Assembly: GCA_911728435.2 (NCBI GenBank)
Contig: OU452202.1
Span: 12,317,135-12,381,134 of the forward strand
DNA from: Apoderus coryli
Lineage: Eukaryota; Arthropoda; Insecta; Coleoptera; Attelabidae
Length of the DNA stretch: 64,000 nt
Direction: 5' to 3'
Positions 12,493 to 22,172 of the stretch are shown piece after piece. A model generated the notes under the pieces. The model did no database searches, was not told the origin of the DNA, and saw only the letters and a program-made list of their open reading frames with translations. The translations under genes and the position numbers were made by a program. Numbering within the stretch: the first letter of the stretch is position 1; each line of letters starts with the position of its first letter.

Positions 12493-12640
12493 GTCAATTG
12501 CACAGCATGCTTGATTGAAAAATTATGTGTTTCTATTGGTTAAAAATCTGTATCAAAATGAATCTCATTATGAAACAGATTATTGGCATATAAGTGTATT
12601 ATTATAGTACGGGTGTCGAAAAATATAAATTAAGGCAAAT
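12493..12640. repeat. Tail module shared with the repeat at 23775-23937
   Basis: The segment from TTGACAAACGTCAATTGCAC to GTACGGGTGTCGAAAAA is nearly the same as 23768-23930, apart from a short insertion there. Two arrays with different monomers share this 3' module, which suggests that it is the true terminus of one element family. Confidence 0.8.
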
Positions 12641-12750
12641 GCATAAAAGTAGAGCTTTTAATAATACCTAGTATGAGACGTATTATGATTTGCTAACAGG
12701 TAGCATAAAAGTAATTTGATTGATTGCCACAAGCCGCCACTGGTTGTCAC

Positions 12751-14091
12751 AACAATTTTATCATGGCTGTTCGTAAAAGTGATACGGGGACAGTGTGATA
12801 ACACGTTATGAAATTCTATGTTTATCATAACAAATTTTTTTCATAGCTGTTCGTCATAGTTTTAAAAGGATGGTAAAATAATAATATTGACTAAAGTTTT
12901 TTACAAAATAATCCATTTCAAACGAGGAGTATAGATGATATAACGATGGAGTAGACCTCTTTTATTCATATTGACTAAATTGTTTGTTGTTAAAACAAAT
13001 AAGGTTTAGCTATAGTTATATGAACAACTGCTGCTTTCATCTGCAGTCAAAATACTGGATTTTACTGTAATATTAACAAACGCCTGTCAACAATAACAGC
13101 ATGTTAATATTACGTGGCCTCCAATCGTAAACATTTTCCTGCGATGCGATTATATAATCGATTGAATAAAACCGATTACAACTTTCAGCTGCATCAGGAA
13201 AAGATTGAGCAACTTTTCTAATAACAGGAATTATTAATGTCAGATACTGTATTACTATAAAGTTGGATGAAAAAGAGGCAGCGAAGAAGAACTATAATTA
13301 AAATCCAATAATTCCGTCGCTTCTAAATTATTTTCATTTTGCTCTCATATAGTTTATAGCGAAGTGCAGAATTGATCAATAATAATATAGTCTAACAGTT
13401 GATTGAGTTTAACATTGAATTATTGTTGAAATGTTTTATAAAACTTAGTATTATTTAACAATTCGTACGCGAAGAACATAGCGCTATTACCATGCATACT
13501 ACAGTCGTTAGAGTAGTGACGTTTTATATCAATTAAAAATAATGAATCCTGTGGCAACACAGTCATACTTAGCAGATAATTCGAAATTTAAAAAATTCTA
13601 AGCTTTTCCGTAAATAGGTAGTATTATAGGCCATTTTTAGTACCTATAAGAAATTATAGTAAAAAAAAACGATAAAAAAATATGTCTAGCCTACCCAAAC
13701 TTGACAATAACAACTGGTTATGTACAAAAAAGTTTCCCAATAATCCAGAACTCCTCGAAATGATATAAGAGACGATTTCTTCTGCTAGTTTTTTTTTTTA
13801 TCTCGGACGCACTATATAATAATTGAGGTCACATCTGAAATTACGATAAGAACGCTTTATCCCAGGTATATTCCGCTAGAATCAAATTAATATATTTACT
13901 TAAGTTTGCTTTAATTAAACTTGTATACGCAAGCAAACTTTGAAGCAAATAATTCGCCTCCTTTGCGATTCAGACTTAGCAAAATCAAATAGTCAAATGC
14001 AAATAGGTATGTGTATTCAAAATGATTGAACGTAAAAACAACGAAATTTTATGAAAAAATCCATGGTAAATCAAATTATAGCCTTGTTATC
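12751..14091. other. No recognisable gene
   Basis: AT-rich sequence with no coding region. Just outside the hAT-like element, GTGATAACACGTTATGAAATT (12796-12816) resembles 10066-10088 on the other side, so the element may have inserted into or between older related repeats. Confidence 0.4.
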
Positions 14092-14535
14092 GTCTCACGA
14101 GAATATACATATTATGCACAAACCTGCAAATATTATAAAATTATTCTACACTCTGAATTTATACAGGGTGTTTCTACATTCGACCGACAACACTCTACCA
14201 CCGAAAGCCCTCGCTAATTCATGCTATGGCAACCAACTTTGTTCTTTTTAAATGACATGGTACATTTTTCTTTTCATTTTTATGTAGACCATTTATATCT
14301 GGATACAACATAAAATTTTTGTAGGGTTACATTAGAAAATAATTGGGAAAAAAACTGTTTTATAAAACAATCGTGCTCTTGGTTTACAGTTCATTAAAAA
14401 TAAATTTTTATAAGACTTGCCATGGAAAACATTGCAGCTGTCAAATAAAAATCCTATTGGTCATTGCTTGTGTTCGGTTAGTTTTCCTTACAAACAAAAA
14501 TCGAAAAACTCAAATTTAACCCTCACATTCACATC
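14092..14535. repeat. Partial 493-bp monomer continuing into a DUF4817-type transposon end
   Basis: Bases 14092-14330 match the second half of the 493-bp monomer. Unlike the tandem copies, the match continues beyond GGGTTACATTAGAAAATAATT into about 200 bases that closely match 63160-63360. This single copy therefore shows where the monomer's transposon-derived part came from: it is the outer part of a long terminal repeat whose inner part is intact here. Confidence 0.8.
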
Positions 14536-14618
14536 ACATTCAAGTCGCTCAAAATATTGGGCGTCCTAATACGGTGCTCTGCAGATTTCAATAATGTCAA
14601 CACTATTAAGATTCTTTA

Positions 14619-15725
14619 CGAGGGTTGCGATTCATGTATTGAGAACTGGCAACACTAGTATTGCTAGGTGAAATCAACGCCATTTTGACATTTTTGACAG
14701 TATACGCACTAAGAACGTTTTGACATGCGAGCAATATTTGTGTTATTTACAGTAAGTTGAAAAGTTCATCCCGGCAAAAAAATGGAATTAAGTCGCCAAA
14801 ATTTTCGAGCTATGATTTTTTACCAATCAACTTAATGCAACAGTTGGCGATAAAGCACCATCCAAGGCCACTGTATTTCCCTGGGTACACTGAATTGGCC
14901 GTAGTTCGCTCACGGACGAAGTGAAAGATGGTCGTCCAAAATCGGTCGTTATGCCGCAAACCATCGATGCTCTGCGAAAACCAATTTGAAGAAGATCGTC
15001 ATGTGACATCATGAAATCGAGGCAAGTTTAAGCATTAGCATGACCCGCACATATCAAGATTTTACAAGAACATTTGGATGTTTGCAAGCTATGTGCGCAT
15101 TGTATTCCACATTTGTTGACAGGTGCTTAAAAAAAGGCTCGAGTCGATTAGTGCCGTAAAATGCCTAAAAAAGACAACTGTGGTCCATCCCAAGCCGTAC
15201 ACAGCATCGTCACAGTTGACGACTCGTGGTTTTATGCCTATGAGTCAGAAATAAAAGGACAATCGGCAGTTTGGGTGTTTCAATCTGAAGAAAAGCCCGC
15301 AAAATTTGTTCGTTCCCGAAGCGTTAAAAATCAAATGGTGGCGTTTCTTCACGAAAACCGGTCATACCGCAACTGTGGCTTTAGGAAATCAAAAGCCCGT
15401 TAATTCAGCGTGGTTTACGACCATTTGTTTGCCAGAAATTTTCGGTAAATTGAGAGAAACCAATGCAAAAAGGACGAATCGTGTTGCATCACGACAATGC
15501 GAGCTCACACACATCACTTGCAACAAACGAGTATTTCGACACGCAAAAGATCGAATTGCTGGACCTCGAGCTTACAGCTCCGACATGGCACCCAATTATT
15601 TCTTCTTTTTACCACTAATCAAAAATAAACACACACACACAACGATTTTCATCGCCCGAAGAAGCGGTTGAGGCCTTCAAAAACCCTGTTTTAGAGCTAT
15701 CGTCTTCTGACTGGGCAAGGCAGAA
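14619..15725 (+). pseudogene. mariner transposase remnant (copy 2, more diverged)
   Basis: The terminal motif CGAGGGTTGCGATTCATGTA follows a TA at 14617-14618, and the transposase start MELSRQNFRAMIFY is at 14782. Later blocks are VDDSWFYAYESE (15218-15250, with the usual GDESW degenerated), KTGHTATVALGNQKPVNSAW (15353-15412) and MAPNYFFFLP (15584-15613). Several frameshifts and a short N-terminal deletion make it non-functional. It is clearly older than copies 1 and 3. It ends beside a large hairpin, 0.3 kb from a GALNT exon. Confidence 0.85.
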
Positions 15726-15843
15726 ACATCTTGGGTCTTCCAATTTTATTTGATTTTTTATTATTTGCATGCGATGAACCACCCTTTCATCGCAGGCAAA
15801 TAATAAAAAATCAAATAAAATTGGAAGACCCAAGATGTTTCTG
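15721..15843. repeat. Large hairpin, 57-nt arms
   Basis: Bases 15721-15777 and 15787-15843 are reverse complements with one visible mismatch, around the 9-nt loop ACCACCCTT. It abuts the 3' end of the mariner remnant and lies 190 bases from the GALNT exon at 16033-16239, in what should be an intron of that gene. Transcribed from either strand it would fold into a long, nearly perfect double-stranded RNA stem. Confidence 0.9.
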
Positions 15844-16032
15844 TATAATTCCAGAAAGCTGTAAAGGTATATAAATGACCCTGCGCCTTAACCAGAATTC
15901 TATCAGTGTTAATTGAGTATTTCTACAAGTGTGAATTTCGAAGTGCAATGGACTGCGCTCCCAAATAATATAGTGGCACTACCAAATTTCAACTTTTGTT
16001 CCTGAGATTTGAGTATCAAATATTATAAATAC

Positions 16033-16239
16033 CTTGTCAATACTAAATAATCCACCAGCCATCGTAGGACTCGCCACTGGTTCCGCAGTGTGCTTGTGTT
16101 TCTTTTTCTCTCGTTCAGGTACTGCATGCCAATTGAATTGAAGATTCCAATCAAAGCCACCAACATTTACGCCTGTACTATCATGGTAGTGGTATTCTAA
16201 TGTTGTGTCGTCTATAACATCGATCACAGGACATACAAC
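16033..16239 (-). CDS. Polypeptide N-acetylgalactosaminyltransferase, exon 3 of those seen
   Basis: This 207-base exon (69 codons, phase 0 at both ends) continues the catalytic domain of a GALNT enzyme, which transfers GalNAc from UDP-GalNAc to Ser/Thr in the Golgi. It reads VVCPVIDVIDDTTLEYHYHD, then GGFDWNLQFNWHAVPERE, then the family signature SPTMAGGLFSIDK. The acceptor is CTTAG at 16240-16244 and the donor GTATTT begins at 16032 (minus strand). The previous exon ends with the Thr codon ACG, giving the family's conserved HTVVCP junction. The following exon, expected to carry the WGGEN motif, was not found to the left and may lie outside the window. The lysine- and histidine-rich KKKHKHTAEP loop could help assign the paralog. 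Confidence 0.93.
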
Positions 16240-17039
16240 CTAAGAAATTGAAAAAAATTGTTCACCGATATTGATAATATGCTTGGCAGCACTCGAAATG
16301 TTGGAAAGTGCATAGTGTAAGTAGAGCAGATATATTGTTCTGAATGGAGATTTTTATTCCGAGCAGAATTTAATAATGATTTTAATAAATAATAAAATAT
16401 ACTATTCTTAGGGCCGGTTTTTCAATGCTCAGTTAAACCTGTCTGTTATATCTTCTTCAAAATGAAGCATCACTCGATCCCTCTTTTCATTTAAAAAATC
16501 ATTTCGAAATGGCCCTCGAGCGTCATTTTAAAAGTTAGAATTGTCAATTATATACGTCAAAAAGTGACCCCCAGTCTATATTGAACACGCCCAAATTTTG
16601 TCGTAAAATCTGAAGCTGTTCTCCAGATATCGTATGATAAGTGCTACCCAGTACAACATCGTTCCGAAGCTATGACGTATAAAATAAAATGGCAAAAATG
16701 AGAAAAATCCCTGTCTATTTTTAATGGAGGTGTTTCTAACAACTGGAATATTTAAACAAATTAAAATTTAGAATTCTATGTTACAAAATACGATTACAAA
16801 ATAGTTTACAGTACGTACAGTAGACTGGTTTAGTAATCGTATTGCGGTGTTGCCATTATCTGTTAATCGCTTGGCTAGAGAAGACTGTGCACCCAGAATA
16901 GTGTTCAATTTTAGTTTAACTGCGTACATGTAAAGTTGCTTTCAAAAAGCTGACAGGATGATCAGCGAAACATTAACTCTATATTATAAATTTAAAGAAG
17001 CACTGTTTTTTTAATTATATGACAATAAAAAACAATTAC

Positions 17040-17149
17040 CGTATGTGGATCTCTAGCTATTCTATCCAACAATGGTTCTAGCCATCCCACGGTGCATTCA
17101 CAATGTGAATCGAGAAATGTTAGCACTTCAGCACTTGCTACAGCAGCAC
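17040..17149 (-). CDS. Polypeptide N-acetylgalactosaminyltransferase, exon 2 of those seen
   Basis: This 110-base exon carries the metal-binding motif of GALNT enzymes: TFLDSHCEC, where D-S-H is the Mn-binding DxH, followed by [17 protein letters not shown]. Its first two bases complete a Gly codon begun in the upstream exon, restoring [12 protein letters not shown], and it ends in phase 0. The acceptor TTCTAG is at 17150-17155 and the donor GTAATT begins at 17039 (minus strand). The intron to the next exon is 800 bases, with no insertion seen. The upstream intron is 10,161 bases and contains the Gypsy element only 76 bases from this exon's acceptor. Confidence 0.94.
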
Positions 17150-17225
17150 CTAGAACAAGAAACATAAAAAAGTTACATTGATCACAATATCTCAAAGCCT
17201 ACACCAATTGACATATTATTTCTAA

Positions 17226-17500
17226 TGTAATATGGTACGTACACCCTGTAGAGTAAGTATTTGTTTAAATTTTATATGTTTATAAATATTTAAATAAATG
17301 TTATTAGTTGTAAGCAAAATATGTTTTGGACAAAAATTAGGACAAGGGACGATGACTGAAGAACAGAACAGAACGACAGACGATACGAACTACACGTAAT
17401 TAATTAATAAAGGAAATATAAATGATGTAGTCTGTCTTTAATTTATAAAGTAACGTTATGGAACATTACAAGTTCCCAAATCAAGTCTAAATTTATTACA
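17226..17500 (+). repeat. 5' LTR of the Gypsy element
   Basis: 275 bp from TGTAATATGG to TTATTACA, with no visible difference from the 3' copy at 21894-22168. It contains an AATAAAGGAAATATAAATG stretch (about 17406-17424) that could supply a polyadenylation signal. Confidence 0.95.
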
Positions 17501-17518
17501 TGGCAATCCTGCCAGCCC
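17501..17518 (+). promoter_or_regulatory. Primer-binding site
   Basis: TGGCAATCCTGCCAGCCC starts immediately after the LTR, the place and TGG start expected for a tRNA-primed minus-strand primer-binding site. I cannot assign the priming tRNA from memory. Confidence 0.65.
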
Positions 17519-17562
17519 TTTTTCATTATTTTAGTTAAAAATATAATATCAGATATGGCATA

Positions 17563-17817
17563 ATGGGCACTAAGCAATCAAAAGACCAAGTTGTGATAGC
17601 GCAAACTGCAAGTGGAGATGCAGCAGCAAATTTAAATCATGGATTGACATCGGCAGAATGGTTGTTAATAATTTTAGTAGTAATGGTATTGTTGGGTTTG
17701 GTATATGTATTGATGCAAAGGTATAAAAAGGGTATGAAACGAACAATAAGACGAGAAATTAATAAGCACGAATTAAGAAAATCCCTAAATATATTAAATC
17801 AAGAAGATCAGGTATGA
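17563..17817 (+). CDS. Pre-gag ORF: putative myristoylated single-pass membrane protein
   Basis: An 84-codon ORF lies between the primer-binding site and gag. It starts MGTKQSKD: Gly at position 2, Ser at 6 and Lys at 7 fit the N-myristoylation signal. Residues about 30-50 (WLLIILVVMVLLGLVYVLM) form one strong membrane segment, followed by a basic tail rich in Lys and Arg (RYKKGMKRTIRREINKHELR). It has no relation to gag, and no envelope ORF exists at the 3' end. It is free of stops although pol is broken. A plausible role is membrane targeting of Gag or an effect on cell membranes, but this is inference and I cannot name a family. Because it is the first AUG-led ORF downstream of the LTR, it would be well placed for translation from the genomic RNA. 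Confidence 0.7.
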   Translation: MGTKQSKDQVVIAQTASGDAAANLNHGLTSAEWLLIILVVMVLLGLVYVLMQRYKKGMKRTIRREINKHELRKSLNILNQEDQV

Positions 17818-18058
17818 AAATTCAAATCACTGTATATACAATAAAGTTGATGACCTATGGAATGTGCAACGTGTGCATCGACCCAGTGTTTTAATTTATG
17901 TGGACTATTATAGGTATACGTGTAATTTGTTTATGTAATCATATTTTATTAAATTTAGTAACAATTTTAAATATTTAAGTAGATATTTTAAATTTAATTT
18001 TTGGTATATAAATATAATACATTTTTTTTAACATACTAAATAAGCTTCAATACCTTGG

Positions 18059-19231
18059 ATGGCTATTAATAAAATTTCGGAAATTTACCAATCTTTATTA
18101 CAAATTAGATCAAAAGTAAGTAAATATAATATAGATAGGAGACCGAAAAAAGTTGACGAAGCAAGAGCTATATATTCTAATTTATCTAAAGAAATACAAA
18201 TTATTAATAAACAAGCTGAAAAATCTGAAATAGGATGTTCTGAAATAACTGAAATAAAAGACTTAATTTCAAAAATTAAATCCCTTTATAACGAAATTTT
18301 ACAATTTGATAGAAACGAGGAAGTTAACATTTCTGAACCGAAAATGACTTCTTTTGATATAAAAACTGCTGTTAGTCTTTTACCTAGCATGGACGATTAT
18401 GAAGAAACCACGAAAAAACTAATTGATGCTGTAGAGTTGTATGATTCTATGTTAGATCCTGAAGGTAAGCAATTGTTAATAAATTTTATTTTAAAAACAC
18501 GCTTATCCAGTGGTGCAAAATTAAGACTAAATCAGAATTACACTACTATCGCGGCTTTAATTAACGACATGAAATCATATCTTCTTACACGTCAATCAGA
18601 TACAGCACTTCAAGCAAAATTATATCGCGCAAAACAAGGCGAAAAATCTATTGAGGAATTTGGAAAGGAATTGGAAGACTTGTTTGTAAATTTAACAATA
18701 TCGCAAGCGAATGGTAACGCCGACTCTTATTCTGTTTTAAAACCCATAAATGAAAAGGTAGCTATTAAAAGGTTTGCTGATGGTTTGAGAAATCAGAGGC
18801 TAAGTACAATAGTGGCATCTAGAAATTTTTTGTTCCTGAAGGATGCAATCAGATCTGCAGTAGATGAGGAAACAACTACAATACGAAGTTCACCGCAAAT
18901 GTTTAGAGTTTCCGCAAGAGGTAGGCAACATGTTCCGCGTGGAAATTTTCGCCCTAGAACCGGTGGCCGTAATATTTCACAAAACAATATCCAAAATCGA
19001 CATTTCTATAATCAAAATAACACCCGTACAACAAATCATAATAATCAGCATTATAATAATAATAATAGAAATTTTAGACAAGTTTATAGAGGTAATAGGA
19101 GAGGTTCAAGGTCAGCGTCACATAATGTACGACTTGCACAACAAAATAACATTACCCTAGATCAAGATTCCTTATTTCAGGAAACAACAGAATTAGTTCC
19201 AAGTAATTCTAGTGATTTTTTTCGTGCCTAA
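18059..19231 (+). CDS. Gag-like structural protein of the Gypsy element
   Basis: An intact 390-codon ORF in the gag position. The N-terminal third is predicted helical and coiled-coil-like (Lys-, Glu- and Ile-rich). The middle has the capsid-like block YRAKQGEKSIEEFGKELEDL, followed by AIKRFADGLRNQRL, typical of Gypsy-group Gag. The C-terminus is Asn- and Arg-rich (residues about 300-365) and has no CCHC zinc knuckle; several Gypsy lineages use such basic tails for RNA binding. Its end overlaps the pol frame in a run of seven T (19216-19222), where a +1 shift would enter protease. Confidence 0.85.
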   Translation: MAINKISEIYQSLLQIRSKVSKYNIDRRPKKVDEARAIYSNLSKEIQIINKQAEKSEIGCSEITEIKDLISKIKSLYNEILQFDRNEEVNISEPKMTSFDIKTAVSLLPSMDDYEETTKKLIDAVELYDSMLDPEGKQLLINFILKTRLSSGAKLRLNQNYTTIAALINDMKSYLLTRQSDTALQAKLYRAKQGEKSIEEFGKELEDLFVNLTISQANGNADSYSVLKPINEKVAIKRFADGLRNQRLSTIVASRNFLFLKDAIRSAVDEETTTIRSSPQMFRVSARGRQHVPRGNFRPRTGGRNISQNNIQNRHFYNQNNTRTTNHNNQHYNNNNRNFRQVYRGNRRGSRSASHNVRLAQQNNITLDQDSLFQETTELVPSNSSDFFRA

Positions 19232-21638
19232 AGGCAAGAATTTAAATCATGTTTTTACATATTCCAATAACAATTCCATTTCTGTTACATTTTCAGTAGA
19301 GAATGCTAATTTTCAATTTTTAATAGATACAGGTGCAACTTTATGTGCAATCAAAGCTGAACAATTAAAATCTAAATTTACTTTACATAAAGAAGAAATA
19401 GAAATCAAAGGTATAGGTGGAACTTTACGTGCAGAAGGATTTACATTTTTAAAATTAAAGATAGGAAACACTAGTTTTAACCAAAAATTTTATGTTTTTA
19501 AGTCATTACCCTGTGCAACAGAAGGCATTATTGGTGATGATTTTATTAGAAAATTTAACGGAATTAAATATTTTCGAATTACTATAGGAAATTTATTCCA
19601 AATTTTTCTGAAAAAACGGTTGTCCTTAATAAGTTGTGTAGAAAGTATGCTAGATTCGAATGGACGGATGAATGTGAAATATCTTTTAATTTTCTGAAAA
19701 ATTCTCTTTCAAAACCTCCAATATTAGATTATCCAGATTTTTCTAAGGAAAATGAATTTATAGTACAAACTGATGCTTCAAATATTGCAATAGGTGCAGT
19801 TTTACTAAATAAAAATAGAAAACCCGTAGCTTATACAAGTAGACCTTTAAACAAGGCGGAAGTTAATTATCCGACCATCGAAAAAGAACTTTTAGCTATA
19901 TACTGGAGCGTGAGATATTTCCGACCATACTTATTTGCTCGCCACTTTAAAATTTTAACAGACCATAAACCACTGTTATATTTATTTAATTAAAAGGATC
20001 CATCAAGCAGGTTTATTAAATTTCGACTAGGATTAGAAGAGTACGATTTTCATGTAGAGTATGTAAAAGGTAAGGAAAATGTCATAGCGGACGCATTATC
20101 TAGAATAGTTATAACATCTGATGAATTAAAAGGTATGAGCCAGAATGTAATGAATGTTATGACAAGGGCACAGAGTAAAGTATCGAATGACGAAGAGTGT
20201 GAGTTGGATGAAAGAACTACTACAAATGTTAGGCCTGATCAACCCAATGTTGTGGAAATTCTTAAAACTCCAAAAAACATCACTGAACTTAGACTTTTGT
20301 CAACTAAAGAACTCTCCAAATTTAGTGAAAAAATAACTGAAAAATCGGGTAACTTTTATTATGTACCACTACATTCTATGATTTATTTTGCACAATTAAA
20401 TTTTCGATCAGCGTTGGCGCGAGACGAAATGTTGAGAAACTTAATTGATTTATGCAAAAAGATTAATATTCGCGAATTAGTTATTTTAAAGAATGAAAAT
20501 AATGTACATTTTATTAAATGGCTAGCTGAAGGTATAAAAAGTAACTCTAATTGGACCGGTCCCCGAATTTGTATAGTACAAGGAGTTAAAAAAGTAGTGG
20601 ATCCCGAACAAAAGAGAGTAATTATAAACGATTTCCATCTGCTTCCTACAAGTGGTCACGCAGGTATCAATCGAATGTTCAACACTATCAAAAAATACTA
20701 TTTTTGGTCAGGTATGCAACAAGACATTAAGAATTTTGTAAGTAAGTGTACTACATGTCAAAAGCAAAAACATTCTAATAAATATACCAAGGAACCAATG
20801 GTTATAACATCTACAGCGCATACCTCATTCCAAAAAATATTTTTAGATATAGTTGGACCTCTACCAATAGATGATAATGAATTTTCTTATATACTGACTC
20901 TTCAATGTGAATTAACGAAGTTTGTCGAAGCTTATCCTTTAAAATCCAAAGACGCAAAAACTGTATCAAAAAGTTTCGTAGAATTTTATTCTAAGATACG
21001 GAATTCCTTTAGAAATAGCAACAGATAGGGGCGCTGAATTTATTTCCGCAACTATGGATGAAATTTGTAAATTACTTAAAATTAAAAATATTCAGTCAAC
21101 CGCTTACCACCATGAAAGTATAGGAGCTTTGGAAAATTCTCATAAAGTTTTAGCTGCATATTTGAGAACTCAAAGTGTAGAATATAATGCAGCTTGGAGT
21201 ACTTGGGTGCCGTATTGGTGTTTTACATATAATACCACAGTACATACGGAAACCAAATACACACCATTTGAGTTAGTTTTCGGAAAGAAATGTTATCTTC
21301 CAAGTAACTTAAAAAATACGTTAGATCCAGTCTACAACTTTGACAGCTATCCTATTGAACTTAAATATAGGATGCAACATGCTCAAAATGATGCTCGAAA
21401 AAATCTAATACAATCTAAATTAAAAAGGAAAGAAAATTACGACAAAAATCAAAACCCTGCAATCTATCAAAAAGGAGATTTCATTCTATTAAAAAATGAA
21501 ACTGCTAATAAATTTTCAGACTCCTGTTTTTTAGGGCCATATAGGGTCATTGAAGACTTATCTCCAAACGTTAAAATCTCTAAAGATAAAAAAGAAATAA
21601 TTGTACATAAAAATAGAACTAAATTCTTTAAAGAATGA
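19212..21638 (+). pseudogene. Pol remnant: protease, RNase H, integrase; RT missing
   Basis: Protease comes first, with the active-site block FLIDTGATLCAI at about 19317-19352 and GIIGDDF near 19530. Near 19600 the sequence passes straight to RNase H (FIVQTDASNIAIGAVLL, about 19760-19810; RPLNKAEVNYPTIEKELLAI, about 19840-19900), so the whole reverse transcriptase palm is deleted. An in-frame TAA at 19991 interrupts the end of RNase H. Integrase follows from about 20580: the HHCC zinc finger (SGHAGINR, then CTTCQKQK), then core residues in FLDIVGPLP, IATDRGAEF and ESIGALENSH. A frameshift near 21000 separates the first and second catalytic Asp blocks. The frame ends at 21638 without an env gene. 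It cannot support its own reverse transcription. Confidence 0.92.
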
Positions 21639-21884
21639 TCGTAACTTATATTTAATTTCTAATATTATGTATCTAATTAGTTAAAATTAAATTATTAATA
21701 GAATTATACTTTATATAATATAAATGGGTTATAAAATGTAACTAAGATAGGTATTATCTAAAACTAGTTTTGTAAATTTTGGTGAATATATATATTTTAG
21801 CATTTAGGTACTTATGCATATTGCAACTCCTGAATAAAAATAATTTACTATTTTTTTCGGAAACAGTAAATTCTTTTAAAAATT

Positions 21885-21893
21885 CCGGGGAGG
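21885..21893 (+). promoter_or_regulatory. Polypurine-tract region of the Gypsy element
   Basis: CCGGGGAGG directly precedes the 3' LTR. The purine run GGGGAGG is the expected primer site for plus-strand synthesis. Confidence 0.7.
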
Positions 21894-22168
21894 TGTAATA
21901 TGGTACGTACACCCTGTAGAGTAAGTATTTGTTTAAATTTTATATGTTTATAAATATTTAAATAAATGTTATTAGTTGTAAGCAAAATATGTTTTGGACA
22001 AAAATTAGGACAAGGGACGATGACTGAAGAACAGAACAGAACGACAGACGATACGAACTACACGTAATTAATTAATAAAGGAAATATAAATGATGTAGTC
22101 TGTCTTTAATTTATAAAGTAACGTTATGGAACATTACAAGTTCCCAAATCAAGTCTAAATTTATTACA
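21894..22168 (+). repeat. 3' LTR of the Gypsy element
   Basis: 275 bp, apparently identical to 17226-17500, followed by the second CTAA target copy (22169-22172). Confidence 0.95.
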
Positions 22169-22172
22169 CTAA

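Larger units (their letters stand above)
10101..12742. mobile_element. Non-autonomous hAT-like element carrying a tandem array
   Basis: The ends are perfect 14-bp inverted repeats, CAGTGGCGGCTTGT at 10101-10114 and its reverse complement at 12729-12742. They are flanked by a perfect 8-bp direct repeat, GTTGTCAC, at 10093-10100 and 12743-12750. An 8-bp target duplication and termini beginning CAGTGGCGG are hAT hallmarks. No transposase is seen, so movement would need a helper. About 1.7 kb of the interior is a 493-bp tandem repeat, itself followed by a tail module shared with another repeat at 23775-23937. Confidence 0.8.
17226..22168 (+). mobile_element. Ty3/Gypsy LTR retrotransposon, 4.9 kb, RT deleted
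   Basis: Two 275-bp LTRs that look identical by eye, both with ends TGTAAT and ATTACA, bound an internal region with an extra small ORF, gag, protease, RNase H and integrase. A 4-bp target duplication, CTAA, is at 17222-17225 and 22169-22172. The reverse transcriptase is deleted near 19600, and the pol frame has a stop and a frameshift. The element sits in a GALNT intron in antisense orientation to the gene. Identical LTRs imply recent insertion, so a copy lacking RT must either have been mobilised in trans or have been damaged after insertion. Confidence 0.95.

Noticed and set aside
21639..21893. env gene of the Gypsy element
   Set aside because: Only about 250 non-coding bases lie between the end of integrase and the 3' LTR.
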